DNA from: Ascidiaceihabitans sp023955215
Lineage (GTDB): Bacteria > Pseudomonadota > Alphaproteobacteria > Rhodobacterales > Rhodobacteraceae
DNA length: 64,000 nucleotides
Reading direction: 5' to 3'
NCBI GenBank assembly: GCA_943788345.1
Contig: CALSPX010000017.1
Coordinates: 54,440 to 118,439 of the forward strand
Shown in pieces: positions 35,496-43,871 of the stretch. Each line of letters begins with the position of its first letter. Positions within the stretch are counted from its first letter, which is position 1. The notes under the pieces are model-generated. The model was not told the DNA's origin. It searched no databases and was given only the letters and a program-made list of their open reading frames with translations. The translations under genes were made by a program, and so were the position numbers.

Positions 35496-36157
35496 AGAAA
35501 ATCGGGCTGGATTGTGCGGGGCCTTACGCGCTCAATCTGGATCAGTATATCGATAATCTCTACATCAAAGGCGCGGCGCAACGCGCCTTTGTATGGGGGC
35601 AAATTGGTGCACTCCAACAGCAATGTTTCAAGGTTGTTCGTCGTTGCAGCCCGAACTGTTTCGATGGTTTCGCGCGCCGCACGATCAATGTCTAATTCTG
35701 TCCTATCACCATCAATCACAGCACGCAGATGCGCGTTTGGATTTAGGCCAATGATCGATGGCATAAAGCGCGCGTTGTTTCCCAAATGCGCTACACCCAG
35801 TTTTGCAGCATCAAAGGTTAGGATCGACAGCGCGTCGATGTCGTGATCCGCTAACAGGTCCAATGCGGTCAAAGACGAGCTGATAAAGGGGCGTTGAATT
35901 TGGCCCTCTAGGTGGTTTTGCCAATAACTTAGGAACCCGCAAGATGTGACAACGACATCACCCTTGGCAGCCTTTAGCACAGTCTCAAAAGGTGCCACAT
36001 CAATCGATGCAGGATCGCCCGTCACAATCCCTGCGACTGACGTGCCTGTGACGCGAATGATCTCTACCTCATTCAGATAAGTGGCTGGCGCCCCAACATC
36101 CCCCGCAACGCGCGGGAAATGGGTATCTAGCTGTAGAACGGTGACAGAGGGGCGCAT
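35492..36157 (-). CDS. Aspartate/glutamate (hydantoin) racemase-family protein
   Basis: 221 residues. VVVTSCGFLSYWQNHLEGQ has a Cys in the first-half active-site position (xxCGf) and LLLECTNLPPYKGALRRAFDVE has the second Cys (ECTNLPP), matching the two-Cys layout of Asp/Glu racemases. No cofactor would be needed. It is the last gene of the operon dadA-like, dctP, dctQ, dctM, racemase (8 bp after dctM), which points to handling of an amino acid imported by that TRAP system. Confidence 0.8.
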   Translation of the reverse strand: MRPSVTVLQLDTHFPRVAGDVGAPATYLNEVEIIRVTGTSVAGIVTGDPASIDVAPFETVLKAAKGDVVVTSCGFLSYWQNHLEGQIQRPFISSSLTALDLLADHDIDALSILTFDAAKLGVAHLGNNARFMPSIIGLNPNAHLRAVIDGDRTELDIDRAARETIETVRAATTNNLETLLLECTNLPPYKGALRRAFDVEIIDILIQIERVRPRTIQPDFL

Positions 36158-36165
36158 AGCTTAAC

Positions 36166-37476
36166 CTATGACGGCCCTTGGCGCAGATTGTTTGGCAGCC
36201 ATGTCGCGAGTTCTGGGAAAACAACCAAGATCACAACCATCAAAAGCATTAGGCCAACCATTGGGAGGGCCACTTTGGAAATGTATGAAATCTCGTGTTT
36301 GGTCATGCCCTGCAAAACGAACAGGTTGAACCCGATTGGTGGGGTCACTTGTGCCATCTCAACCACGACAACGATGAAGATACCAAACCAGATGACGTCA
36401 ATACCTGCTTGGCGGATCATTGGCTCAACGATTGCCATAGTCAGCACCACGGATGAAATCCCATCAAGGAACATGCCAAGGATGATATAGAACACCGTCA
36501 GTGCAGCGATCAGCGTGATCGGTGATAGGTTCATCTCATCAATCCATGCCGCCAATGCGCGTGGTAAACCAGTGAACCCCATAGACAGGGACAAGAACGC
36601 AGCCCCCATCAAGATCAGTGCGATCATGGCTGAAGTGCGCGTTGCGCCCATCAGGCTTTCGCGGAAGGCTTCCCACGTTAGGGACCGTTGAAAGCCTGCA
36701 AGGGTAAGCGCGCCAATGACGCCGACAGCCGCTGCTTCAGTCGCGGTGGCCCAGCCGAAATACATTGAACCGATGACAGCAAAGACCAAGCAAAGCACAG
36801 GTATCAAGAACCGACTTTCTGCCAGCATTGTTCCAAAGGACATGGGTGGCTCAGGTTCTGGACGCTCATGAGGGCGGATGTAGTGCCATGCAACGATGTA
36901 GGACATGAATAATGCAGCCAATACCAAGCCCGGAAAGATGCCCGCCATGAACAGCTTAATGATGCTCTCGTTGATCGAAACGCCGTAAACGATCAGCGTT
37001 AATGACGGTGGGATCATCAGGCCAAGGGTCGCAGCACCGGCGAGGGTGCCAACGATCATGTATTCAGGATAACCGCGCTTGCGCAGCTCTGGGATCGACA
37101 TCTTGCCAACGGTTGTGAGCGTCGCAGCGGATGACCCAGACACCGCCGCAAAAATAGTACAGCCCGCGATGTTGGTGTGTAGCAAGCCACCGGGCAACCA
37201 TCGCATCCAAGGGGCAAGGCCACGAAACATGTCTTGGGACAGTCGCGTTCGATAGAGGATCTCGCCCATCCAAATGAACAGGGGCAGGGCCGTGAGGGTC
37301 CAGCTGCTAGAGCTGGTCCAAATGGTAGTGATCATCGCATCGCCAGCAGGGCGCGTGGTGAACAACTCCATCCCAACAAAGGCAACGCCCATCAAGGCAA
37401 GACCGATCCAGATGGAACTGCCAAGCAAGGTGAATAAAACGAACAGGAAGATCAGTGTCGCATAAAGCTCGGTCAT
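36166..37476 (-). CDS. dctM: TRAP transporter large permease (DctM)
   Basis: 436 residues, about 12 membrane helices. Family signatures: ALPLFIWMGEILYRTRLSQDMFRGLAPW, GCTIFAAVSGSSAATLTTVGKMSIPELRKRGYPE, LGLMIPPSLTLIVYGVSINESI and TPPIGFNLFVLQG. The ATG 37476 (MTELYATLIF) overlaps the dctQ stop in ATGA; the longer open frame upstream lies inside dctQ. It forms the cation-coupled channel of the TRAP complex with the DctQ and DctP encoded just upstream. Confidence 0.94.
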   Translation of the reverse strand: MTELYATLIFLFVLFTLLGSSIWIGLALMGVAFVGMELFTTRPAGDAMITTIWTSSSSWTLTALPLFIWMGEILYRTRLSQDMFRGLAPWMRWLPGGLLHTNIAGCTIFAAVSGSSAATLTTVGKMSIPELRKRGYPEYMIVGTLAGAATLGLMIPPSLTLIVYGVSINESIIKLFMAGIFPGLVLAALFMSYIVAWHYIRPHERPEPEPPMSFGTMLAESRFLIPVLCLVFAVIGSMYFGWATATEAAAVGVIGALTLAGFQRSLTWEAFRESLMGATRTSAMIALILMGAAFLSLSMGFTGLPRALAAWIDEMNLSPITLIAALTVFYIILGMFLDGISSVVLTMAIVEPMIRQAGIDVIWFGIFIVVVVEMAQVTPPIGFNLFVLQGMTKHEISYISKVALPMVGLMLLMVVILVVFPELATWLPNNLRQGPS

Positions 37477-38186
37477 TCTACTGCCTCCGATACGATTGGG
37501 TTCACACCAGTAACAAGCATCCGGTACAGGGTGTCCCAAAGGGCGACAGCCAACAAAATTGTGCCGATACACATGGCCAGCTGGGGGATCCAAACGGGTG
37601 TGTAAATCAACTCGGATGAGGCTTTGGACCAAACGGTGCCCCAATCTGAAGGGCTGCTGCCAATCATACGCAAACCTGCATCAACCCACGCAGGGATCTG
37701 ATCCTGACCTTGGGTGCGGTCGTTCAGCATTTCGGAAAAAACGGTCGTCTTGATCGCGTAGCGGGCGAAATAGGTCGCAATGATTGCCGCGCCAAGAACG
37801 GCAAAGGCATCCAGCCAGCGATTTAGAAAGCGGTTCATGTTCAAAATAATCGAAACGCGGATATGTGCGCCGCGGGTCAAGGCGTGGGCCATCGCAAAGA
37901 AAGACGTGGCAGCCATCGCGTAGCCTGCAAATTCGGTTGTGCCGGGTAGCGGGACGCTGATCCACCGCGCGATCATACCTGCGACGATCAAGCCCAGAAT
38001 TGTCACCATAAAGCACGCAGCCAGAACACCACCAGCCACATAGACCTTATCAAGAAAACGCCAGATCGGACGCAAGAACCCCTCAATCTGGTTGCCATAA
38101 AACAGACAGACAACTCCAAACAGCGTTGGCATAACAAACAGCCAAACCCACAGCGGCATTCCCAAAACGGGTGACCAATCGCGCAT
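37473..38186 (-). CDS. dctQ: TRAP transporter small permease (DctQ)
   Basis: 237 residues. Four main helices with the DctQ pattern GTTEFAGYAMAATSFFAMAHALTRGAHIRVSIILNMNRF, plus an extra N-terminal helical segment and a 50-residue insert before the last helix, which makes it longer than the usual ~170. Coupled to dctM by a 4-bp overlap; separated from dctP by a hairpin. Confidence 0.9.
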   Translation of the reverse strand: MRDWSPVLGMPLWVWLFVMPTLFGVVCLFYGNQIEGFLRPIWRFLDKVYVAGGVLAACFMVTILGLIVAGMIARWISVPLPGTTEFAGYAMAATSFFAMAHALTRGAHIRVSIILNMNRFLNRWLDAFAVLGAAIIATYFARYAIKTTVFSEMLNDRTQGQDQIPAWVDAGLRMIGSSPSDWGTVWSKASSELIYTPVWIPQLAMCIGTILLAVALWDTLYRMLVTGVNPIVSEAVE

Positions 38187-38210
38187 ATTTCTCAGTCCCT
38201 AAATAAGAAA

Positions 38211-38242
38211 GACCAGCCCCTATGCGAACGCAGGGGCTGGTC
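38211..38242 (-). terminator. Intercistronic hairpin between dctP and dctQ
   Basis: GACCAGCCCCT and AGGGGCTGGTC form a perfect 11-bp stem with a 10-nt loop; on the minus strand it is followed by TTTCTTATTT. It probably attenuates or protects the dctP part so that the binding protein is made in excess over the permeases. Confidence 0.75.
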
Positions 38243-38257
38243 AATTCAGCGTAAAGA

Positions 38258-39232
38258 TTAGTTGTTGTAAGCGTCGATGATTGCTTGGCCGTCTGCACCA
38301 GCTGTTTCCAGCCACTCAGCGGTCATTTTCTCACCGATTGCTTTCAGCTCGGCCAAGAAATCAGGGCCAGCATCTTCAACAGTCATGCCGTTTTTCGCAA
38401 GCTCAGCGAAGTAAAAATCTGCCAACTCTTCAGATTTAGCAGCACAAGCAGCACCAGTTTCGTCTGCTGCTTTTTGCATGCCTGCGCGTGTTGCGTCATC
38501 CAAGGCGTCCCACGATTGTGAGTTCACGATGACGTAGTTGCGTGGCAACCATGCGTTCACTTTGTAGTAGTGGCTTAGGTGCTCCCAAACTTTGCGGTCA
38601 TAACCTGTGGAACCTGAAGAGATGAAGGCCGAGGCTACACCCGTTGCCAAGGCTTGGGACAATTCAGCGGCTTCAACCTGTACTGGGATCATGCCCAATT
38701 CTTCGGCAAAGGTAGCAGTGGCAGAGTTGTATGAACGGAACTTGATGCCTTGGGTATCAGCAGAGGAATTTACTTCTTTGTTGAAATAGAAACCCTGACC
38801 AGGCCATGGGCACGTATAGAGCGCGACCAAGTTTAGGTCGGCCAATTGTGCGTTCACAGTGTCGCGTGCCGCTTCCCATAGTTTGGAGTTGTCCGCATAT
38901 GTGGTTGCTAAGAACGGCAGGTTATCCCAGCCCAAAAGAGGGGCCTCATTTGCGTGTGCAGACATGAAGCGTTCGCCAATTGGAACCTGACCGGTTTGAA
39001 CAGCGCGCTTGATATCGCCGCCGCCAAACAGTGAACCGCCTGGGTGAACAGTGATGTTGATAGCGCCGTTGGTGTATTCTTTGACGCGCTCAGCAAACAT
39101 CACACCTTGTTCTGAGTGAAAGTTTGTCGCGGAATACGCCATCGGCATGTCCCAATTTTGCGCGTGTCCGTCTGCGAATGCTGCACCAGCCGTCATGGCC
39201 ACCGTGCATGCAAGTGTTGTCATCGTTTTCAT
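38258..39232 (-). CDS. dctP: TRAP transporter substrate-binding protein (DctP)
   Basis: 324 residues with a cleavable signal (MKTMTTLACTVAMTAGAAFA). Mature-protein DctP features: FAERVKEYTNGAINITVHPGGSLFGGGDIKRAVQTGQVPIGE and GIKFRSYNSATATFAEELG, where the Arg binds the substrate carboxylate, then WDALDDATRAGMQKAADETG. Start ATG 39232 has AGGGAG upstream. The operon partner genes (DadA-like, racemase) suggest an amino-acid-like carboxylate as ligand; this is inference. Confidence 0.92.
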   Translation of the reverse strand: MKTMTTLACTVAMTAGAAFADGHAQNWDMPMAYSATNFHSEQGVMFAERVKEYTNGAINITVHPGGSLFGGGDIKRAVQTGQVPIGERFMSAHANEAPLLGWDNLPFLATTYADNSKLWEAARDTVNAQLADLNLVALYTCPWPGQGFYFNKEVNSSADTQGIKFRSYNSATATFAEELGMIPVQVEAAELSQALATGVASAFISSGSTGYDRKVWEHLSHYYKVNAWLPRNYVIVNSQSWDALDDATRAGMQKAADETGAACAAKSEELADFYFAELAKNGMTVEDAGPDFLAELKAIGEKMTAEWLETAGADGQAIIDAYNN

Positions 39233-39260
39233 TGGTAATCTCCCTAGTTGGTACAGCCTA

Positions 39261-40529
39261 TTATTGGCCGTTTTTTGAATCGTATTTAGTTGGATCAAAT
39301 GGTGCCAAATCTATGTTCGGCTTTTTCTGAGTAATCAGATCTGCGATGATCCGACCCGTTTTAGGACCACCTGTCAAGCCAACGTGCTGATGCCCGAATG
39401 CGCTATAGCTTTTTCCCGATGCGTCGTTGGCCCCGATTAAAGGCAGAGAATCCGCAGGTGCTGGGCGGTGGCCCATCCATTCGACAACGTCATCATATTC
39501 AACTTCAGGTAATAAATTAGCGACTTGAGTGCGCAATAAATCCAATGGTGCACGGCTGGCTGGTGCATCCAGCCCGCCAAATTCGATGACGCCCGCCGCG
39601 CGAATTCGCCCCTGCATTGGGGTGATAACAAATTTTCCAGACGCCACCATCATGGGCGCGCGGGGCATCTGAGAGGGGTTCATGAGTTCGATGTGATACC
39701 CGCGCTCCGACTCAAATGGCACTTTAATGCCTAATTTGTGCGCGACTTTTTTTGACCACGGACCCATCGCCAACAGCACCGTATCGGCCGACATTGGGCC
39801 GTCATCAGTGACCAAGGCAGCGATGTGATCACCGTCCATCTGAACATCAGTGATGTTGGTGATGACCAGTTCACCGCCTTGCTGCACGAAATGATCAGCC
39901 AGCGCTTTGACGTATGCACCGGGGTCCGAAATACGGCCATGGGATTTACACCGAACGACAGTTTCAAATTGCCCGTCGTACAGCGGATCATACTTTGCGT
40001 ACTCTGTTCCGCTTACTACTTCGTAAGGAACGTTCTGATCTTGGCGCTTGGACCAACCGTATCCATCCGCTTCAAACGCGGCATGTGTTTGATAGCCAAA
40101 ACAATAATCTTCCTCAGTAACGAAACGTTCGGCGCCTGTTCCCTTTGCCAATGCGTGATGTTGATCGACCGAGTCGTGCAGTAAGCTGGACATGGATTTG
40201 GCATAGTGATCCACGTGCTTATCGTTCGCATAGGACATATATTTCGCCAGAAAGGGCAATAGTTTAGGCAAATAAGACCACCGCAAAAACAGGGGCGACG
40301 AGGGCGTGAACAGCATTGAAGGTGCTTTGCGCATCAATCCGGGTACCGTCACGGGGACAACGGCACCTGCGGCCAAGACACCTGCGTTGCCATGACTGGT
40401 TCCGCTGGCTGGGCCTGCGCGATCTACTATGGTCACGCGACATCCAGCACGTTGAAGCCAGATGGCAGATGAAACGCCAACAATACCAGCCCCTGCAATA
40501 AGTACATGTTTCATAGATTGGCCACCCAT
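39261..40529 (-). CDS. DadA-like FAD-dependent amino acid dehydrogenase
   Basis: 422 residues (or 417 from ATG 40514). FAD site HVLIAGAGIVGVSSAIWLQR followed by SHGNAGVLAAGAVVPVTVPG, the D-amino-acid dehydrogenase signature, and C-terminal WMGHRPAPADSLPLIGAND and GHQHVGLTGGPKTGRIIADL. GGAG precedes ATG 40529. First gene of the leftward TRAP/racemase operon and divergent from a second TRAP system. Likely oxidises a D-amino acid brought in by the linked transporter; the racemase could supply the D-form. Confidence 0.87.
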   Translation of the reverse strand: MGGQSMKHVLIAGAGIVGVSSAIWLQRAGCRVTIVDRAGPASGTSHGNAGVLAAGAVVPVTVPGLMRKAPSMLFTPSSPLFLRWSYLPKLLPFLAKYMSYANDKHVDHYAKSMSSLLHDSVDQHHALAKGTGAERFVTEEDYCFGYQTHAAFEADGYGWSKRQDQNVPYEVVSGTEYAKYDPLYDGQFETVVRCKSHGRISDPGAYVKALADHFVQQGGELVITNITDVQMDGDHIAALVTDDGPMSADTVLLAMGPWSKKVAHKLGIKVPFESERGYHIELMNPSQMPRAPMMVASGKFVITPMQGRIRAAGVIEFGGLDAPASRAPLDLLRTQVANLLPEVEYDDVVEWMGHRPAPADSLPLIGANDASGKSYSAFGHQHVGLTGGPKTGRIIADLITQKKPNIDLAPFDPTKYDSKNGQ

Positions 40530-40711
40530 TTCGCTGCTCCGTTAGGTGCAGCCAAACAAGCGCTGATTGTAACTGTCAAACGTATTCGGCGAAAAAAGCA
40601 GTGATCGTGATAAAATACAAAGAGGTGACAGTGCCCACGATCTGACCTAACAATTTCCATATCATTGAGTCGCGCAGCTAAATTAGTGCGGCGAATAAGG
40701 GAGAATAAATT

Positions 40712-41755
40712 ATGACACTGACACGTAAATCATTTCTAGGCATGGCTGGTGCTGCTGCGATGGCAATGGGCATCGGTGCACCTGCAAGTGCGCAAGAGGT
40801 GACATTGTCACTTCACCAATTCCTGCCAGCACAAGCCAACGTTCCTGTACAAATTTTGGATGTTTGGGCCGACAAAGTCGAAGCTGACTCCGGTGGTCGC
40901 ATCAAAATTGATCGCTACCCTGGTATGCAATTGGGCGGCCGTCCTCCAGAGTTGATGGACCAAGCGATTGACGGCGTGGCAGACATTGTCTGGACCGTTG
41001 TGGGGTACACCCCTGGCCGTTACCCAACGACTGAAGTTTTTGAGCTGCCATTTATGATGACAGAATCCGGTGCAGGCCCTGCAAGCCACGCGCTTTGGGA
41101 TATGTTTGAAACACACATGAAAGACGGTGAATTCAAAGATCTCAAAATTCTGGGCACATGGGTTCACGGACCAGGCATGTTGCACACGAACAAAGAAGTT
41201 AAATCACCTAGCGATATGGAAGGCCTGAAAATTCGTGGCGGTTCCCGTTTGGTCAACAGCTTCCTTGAAGAGCTAAGTGCAACGCCAGTTGGCATGCCCG
41301 TTCCTGCAGTTCCTGAAGCCCTTTCAAAAGGTGTAATCGACGGAACTACAATTCCGTGGGAAGTTACAGCTGCGCTGAAGGTTCCAGAACTGGTTTCAAA
41401 CCACACAGAATTTGATGGCGTGTCCCTTTATACGCTGACATTCGTTCTGGCGATGAACAAGCCACGCTTTGAAAGCTTGCCTGCAGATTTGCAAAAGATA
41501 ATTGATGACAATTCAGGTATGGAATTCTCTGTATTCGCGGGTACAACCCAAGAAGCAGCTGATGGCCCAGCCCGTCAATTGGCCGTGGATCGTGGCAACA
41601 ACATTGTCACTGTTTCCGGTGCCGATATTGATGCTTGGAAAGCAGCAGCAGAACCAATCTATGCGGGTTGGGTTGCTGACATGGAAAGCAAGGGTATCGA
41701 TGGTCAGGCTTTGATCGACGAGGCACGTGCTTTGATCGAAAAACACTCGAACTAA
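40712..41755 (+). CDS. dctP: TRAP transporter substrate-binding protein (DctP), second system
   Basis: 347 residues; signal peptide MTLTRKSFLGMAGAAAMAMGIG ending ASAQ. Mature part: LHQFLPAQANVPVQILDVWADKVEADSGGRIKI, YPGMQLGGRPPELMDQAIDG and GLKIRGGSRLVNSFLEELSA with the ligand-binding Arg. This belongs to a DctP subgroup different from the first system. A strong hairpin terminator follows, then dctQ and dctM. The next module encodes benzoate degradation, so an aromatic acid is a possible substrate (inference). Confidence 0.92.
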   Translation: MTLTRKSFLGMAGAAAMAMGIGAPASAQEVTLSLHQFLPAQANVPVQILDVWADKVEADSGGRIKIDRYPGMQLGGRPPELMDQAIDGVADIVWTVVGYTPGRYPTTEVFELPFMMTESGAGPASHALWDMFETHMKDGEFKDLKILGTWVHGPGMLHTNKEVKSPSDMEGLKIRGGSRLVNSFLEELSATPVGMPVPAVPEALSKGVIDGTTIPWEVTAALKVPELVSNHTEFDGVSLYTLTFVLAMNKPRFESLPADLQKIIDDNSGMEFSVFAGTTQEAADGPARQLAVDRGNNIVTVSGADIDAWKAAAEPIYAGWVADMESKGIDGQALIDEARALIEKHSN

Positions 41756-41771
41756 TCGGGTTTTGAATTTG

Positions 41772-41805
41772 ACTGCGGCGCACATTTGATGCGCCGCAGT
41801 TTTTG
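41772..41805 (+). terminator. Hairpin with T-run between dctP and dctQ (second TRAP system)
   Basis: ACTGCGGCGCA / TGCGCCGCAGT, perfect 11-bp stem, 7-nt loop, followed by TTTTT. As in the first TRAP operon, it lies right after dctP and would lower permease expression relative to the binding protein. Confidence 0.85.
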
Positions 41806-41832
41806 GTACTAATATTAAAAGGCAGGAATGGT

Positions 41833-42402
41833 ATGCACCGTTTCATTATATGGCTGGCCCGTGTGACAGCCATTCTTGGTGGGTTCGTCCTGATGGTTTT
41901 GGTCGCAATGACCACGTTGTCCATCATCGGCCGCACGCTCAGCAAAATGTTTCATTCAGACTTTGCGATGTCGAGTTTTGGGTCCCTCTCGCAGTGGATC
42001 ATTGATCTGGGCGTTGGTGAAATCAACGGCAACTATGAACTGCTTGAGGCAGGGGTGGCTTTTGCCATTTTCTCGTTCTTTCCGATCTGTCAGCTTTATA
42101 ACGAACACGCGACTGTTGATGTGTTCACATCCGGCATGTCCCCCAAAGCGCTGCGCATTTTGCGTGCCTTCTGGGAGGTGGTTCTGAGCGTAACAATCAT
42201 CTTCATCACATGGCGTTTGTATGAGGGCATGCAGCGCTACATTGGCAACGGGGAAACAACGCTGTTTCTACAGATGCCACTGTGGTGGTCCTATGCGGCC
42301 AGTTTCACGGCTGCTTCCGTTGCCTGTATTATCGCAGCCTATTGCGCAATCATGCGTGTGGGCGAGGCGGCAACAGGCCGCGCAATTCTTCCTGAAAAAT
42401 AA
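41833..42402 (+). CDS. dctQ: TRAP transporter small permease (DctQ), second system
   Basis: 189 residues, four helices with a DctQ-like core: IIWLARVTAILGGFVLMVLVAMTT, FFPICQLYNEHATVDVFTSGMSPKALRIL. A 25-residue insert after the first helix (KMFHSDFAMSSFGSLSQWI) is unusual. The start is ATG 41833 (MHRFIIW) with GGCAGGA upstream. dctM starts 11 bp after its stop. Confidence 0.88.
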   Translation: MHRFIIWLARVTAILGGFVLMVLVAMTTLSIIGRTLSKMFHSDFAMSSFGSLSQWIIDLGVGEINGNYELLEAGVAFAIFSFFPICQLYNEHATVDVFTSGMSPKALRILRAFWEVVLSVTIIFITWRLYEGMQRYIGNGETTLFLQMPLWWSYAASFTAASVACIIAAYCAIMRVGEAATGRAILPEK

Positions 42403-42413
42403 AGGGTCACAGT

Positions 42414-43766
42414 ATGACCGCCTTCCTTGATCTTCTGCCATTTGCAGACATGTCGCGACTTGAACTGGGCTTTTGGTCTTTTGCGGTTCTGTTGTTCTTT
42501 ATCTTTCTGCGCGCACCTATCGGATTGGCGATGCTGTTGTGTGGTTTTGGCGGGTGGTACTTTGCGATGAACGGAAATCCCGTTCCGTTGTTGGCCAAGC
42601 TAAAGTCTGAAACCTATACGACCTTCTCCAGCTATTCGCTGACCATCATTCCGCTGTTCCTTTTGATGGGGCAATTCGCAACCTTGTCGGGCATGTCCAC
42701 GGCATTGTTTAAAGCCGCCGAAAGCTTCCTTGGGCATCGCCGCGGCGGTGTTGCGATGGCGGCTGTGGGTGCATGTGCCGGCTTTGGTGCGATCTGTGGA
42801 TCGTCTTTGGCTACGGCTGCCACCATGGGCAAAGTCGCGCTGCCAGAATTGCGCCGCTATGGCTATTCCGGTGGGTTTTCCACGGCCACATTGGCGGCTG
42901 GTGGGACGCTTGGCATCCTCATTCCGCCCTCAGTGATCCTTGTCCTTTATGCGATCATTACTGAGCAAAACATCGCCAAACTGTTTTTGGCGGCGTTTAT
43001 TCCCGGCATCCTTGCCGCAATTGGCTACGTACTCACCATCTCACTTTATGTCCGGCTTTATCCGAATTCTGCGGGCACACGTCCTGCTGTACCGATGGCC
43101 GAACGCTGGAAGGCACTGGGAAACACATGGCCGGTTCTCATGATTTTTGGCCTGGTTGTAGGTGGTATTTACGCAGGTTGGTTCACACCAACTGAGGGGG
43201 CTGCGATTGGTGCGGCGGGCACGGGTATTGTTGCCATGCTGTCTGGAAACCTAAAATGGCCAGTCTTCAAAGTTGCGCTATTGGAAACGGGCAAAACCAC
43301 CGCGATGATCTTTTTCATCGTGTTGGGCGCTAGTTTTTATAACGGCTTTCTTGCGCTGTCCGGTGTGCCGCAAATCATGGCCGATTACGTGTTGGCCCAA
43401 GGGTTTAGCCCTTGGTTTGTATTGATCATCATCCTAACATTCTACTTGGTCTTTGGATGTGTGATGGACAGCCTTTCCATGATCCTGCTGACGGTTCCGA
43501 TCTTCTTTCCGGTCATCTCGGCGATGGATTTCGGCCTTAGCCCAGAACACGTTGCGATCTGGTTTGGTATCTTGGTTTTGATTGTGGTTGAGGTGGGGCT
43601 GATCACGCCGCCCGTTGGAATGAACCTATTCATCATCAATGCGATGGACCGCGAAACCAAGATCACAGAGACCTACAAAGCGGTCATGTTCTTTGTTGGA
43701 TCAGACATTGTGCGGGTTGCGATTTTGGTCGCTTTCCCAGCAATCACACTGTTCCTTATCCCCTAA
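42414..43766 (+). CDS. dctM: TRAP transporter large permease (DctM), second system
   Basis: 450 residues, about 12 helices: LTIIPLFLLMGQFATLSGMSTALFKAAESFLGHRRGG, GAICGSSLATAATMGKVALPELRRYGYS, LGILIPPSVILVLYAIITEQNIAKLF and TPPVGMNLFIINAM are the DctM signatures. It ends 105 bp before the benzoate-CoA ligase start, with an operator-like palindrome between them. Confidence 0.94.
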   Translation: MTAFLDLLPFADMSRLELGFWSFAVLLFFIFLRAPIGLAMLLCGFGGWYFAMNGNPVPLLAKLKSETYTTFSSYSLTIIPLFLLMGQFATLSGMSTALFKAAESFLGHRRGGVAMAAVGACAGFGAICGSSLATAATMGKVALPELRRYGYSGGFSTATLAAGGTLGILIPPSVILVLYAIITEQNIAKLFLAAFIPGILAAIGYVLTISLYVRLYPNSAGTRPAVPMAERWKALGNTWPVLMIFGLVVGGIYAGWFTPTEGAAIGAAGTGIVAMLSGNLKWPVFKVALLETGKTTAMIFFIVLGASFYNGFLALSGVPQIMADYVLAQGFSPWFVLIIILTFYLVFGCVMDSLSMILLTVPIFFPVISAMDFGLSPEHVAIWFGILVLIVVEVGLITPPVGMNLFIINAMDRETKITETYKAVMFFVGSDIVRVAILVAFPAITLFLIP

Positions 43767-43782
43767 AGGTGCGACAAGTTGA

Positions 43783-43796
43783 TGCAGTAAACTGCA
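43783..43796. promoter_or_regulatory. Operator-like palindrome, candidate BoxR site 1
   Basis: TGCAGTAAACTGCA: inverted arms TGCAGT/ACTGCA around AA, 76 bp before the benzoate-CoA ligase start. A related sequence, GGCACTAAATTGCA, occurs upstream of boxC; common form GCA-S-TAAA-Y-TGCA. TGCA half-sites are reported for BoxR/BzdR-type regulators, and boxR is in this cluster. Confidence 0.6.
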
Positions 43797-43871
43797 CAAC
43801 CTAAGGGTCAAAGTTGCGCTATTGCGCGCATGGTGCAGGGTAAAGTCAATACATTGCCTTGGGAGGGGATA

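Noticed and set aside
40514..40529. Start of the second DadA-like gene at ATG 40514 instead of 40529
   Set aside because: GGAG has better spacing to 40529, although the family N-terminus would fit either; left as an alternative.
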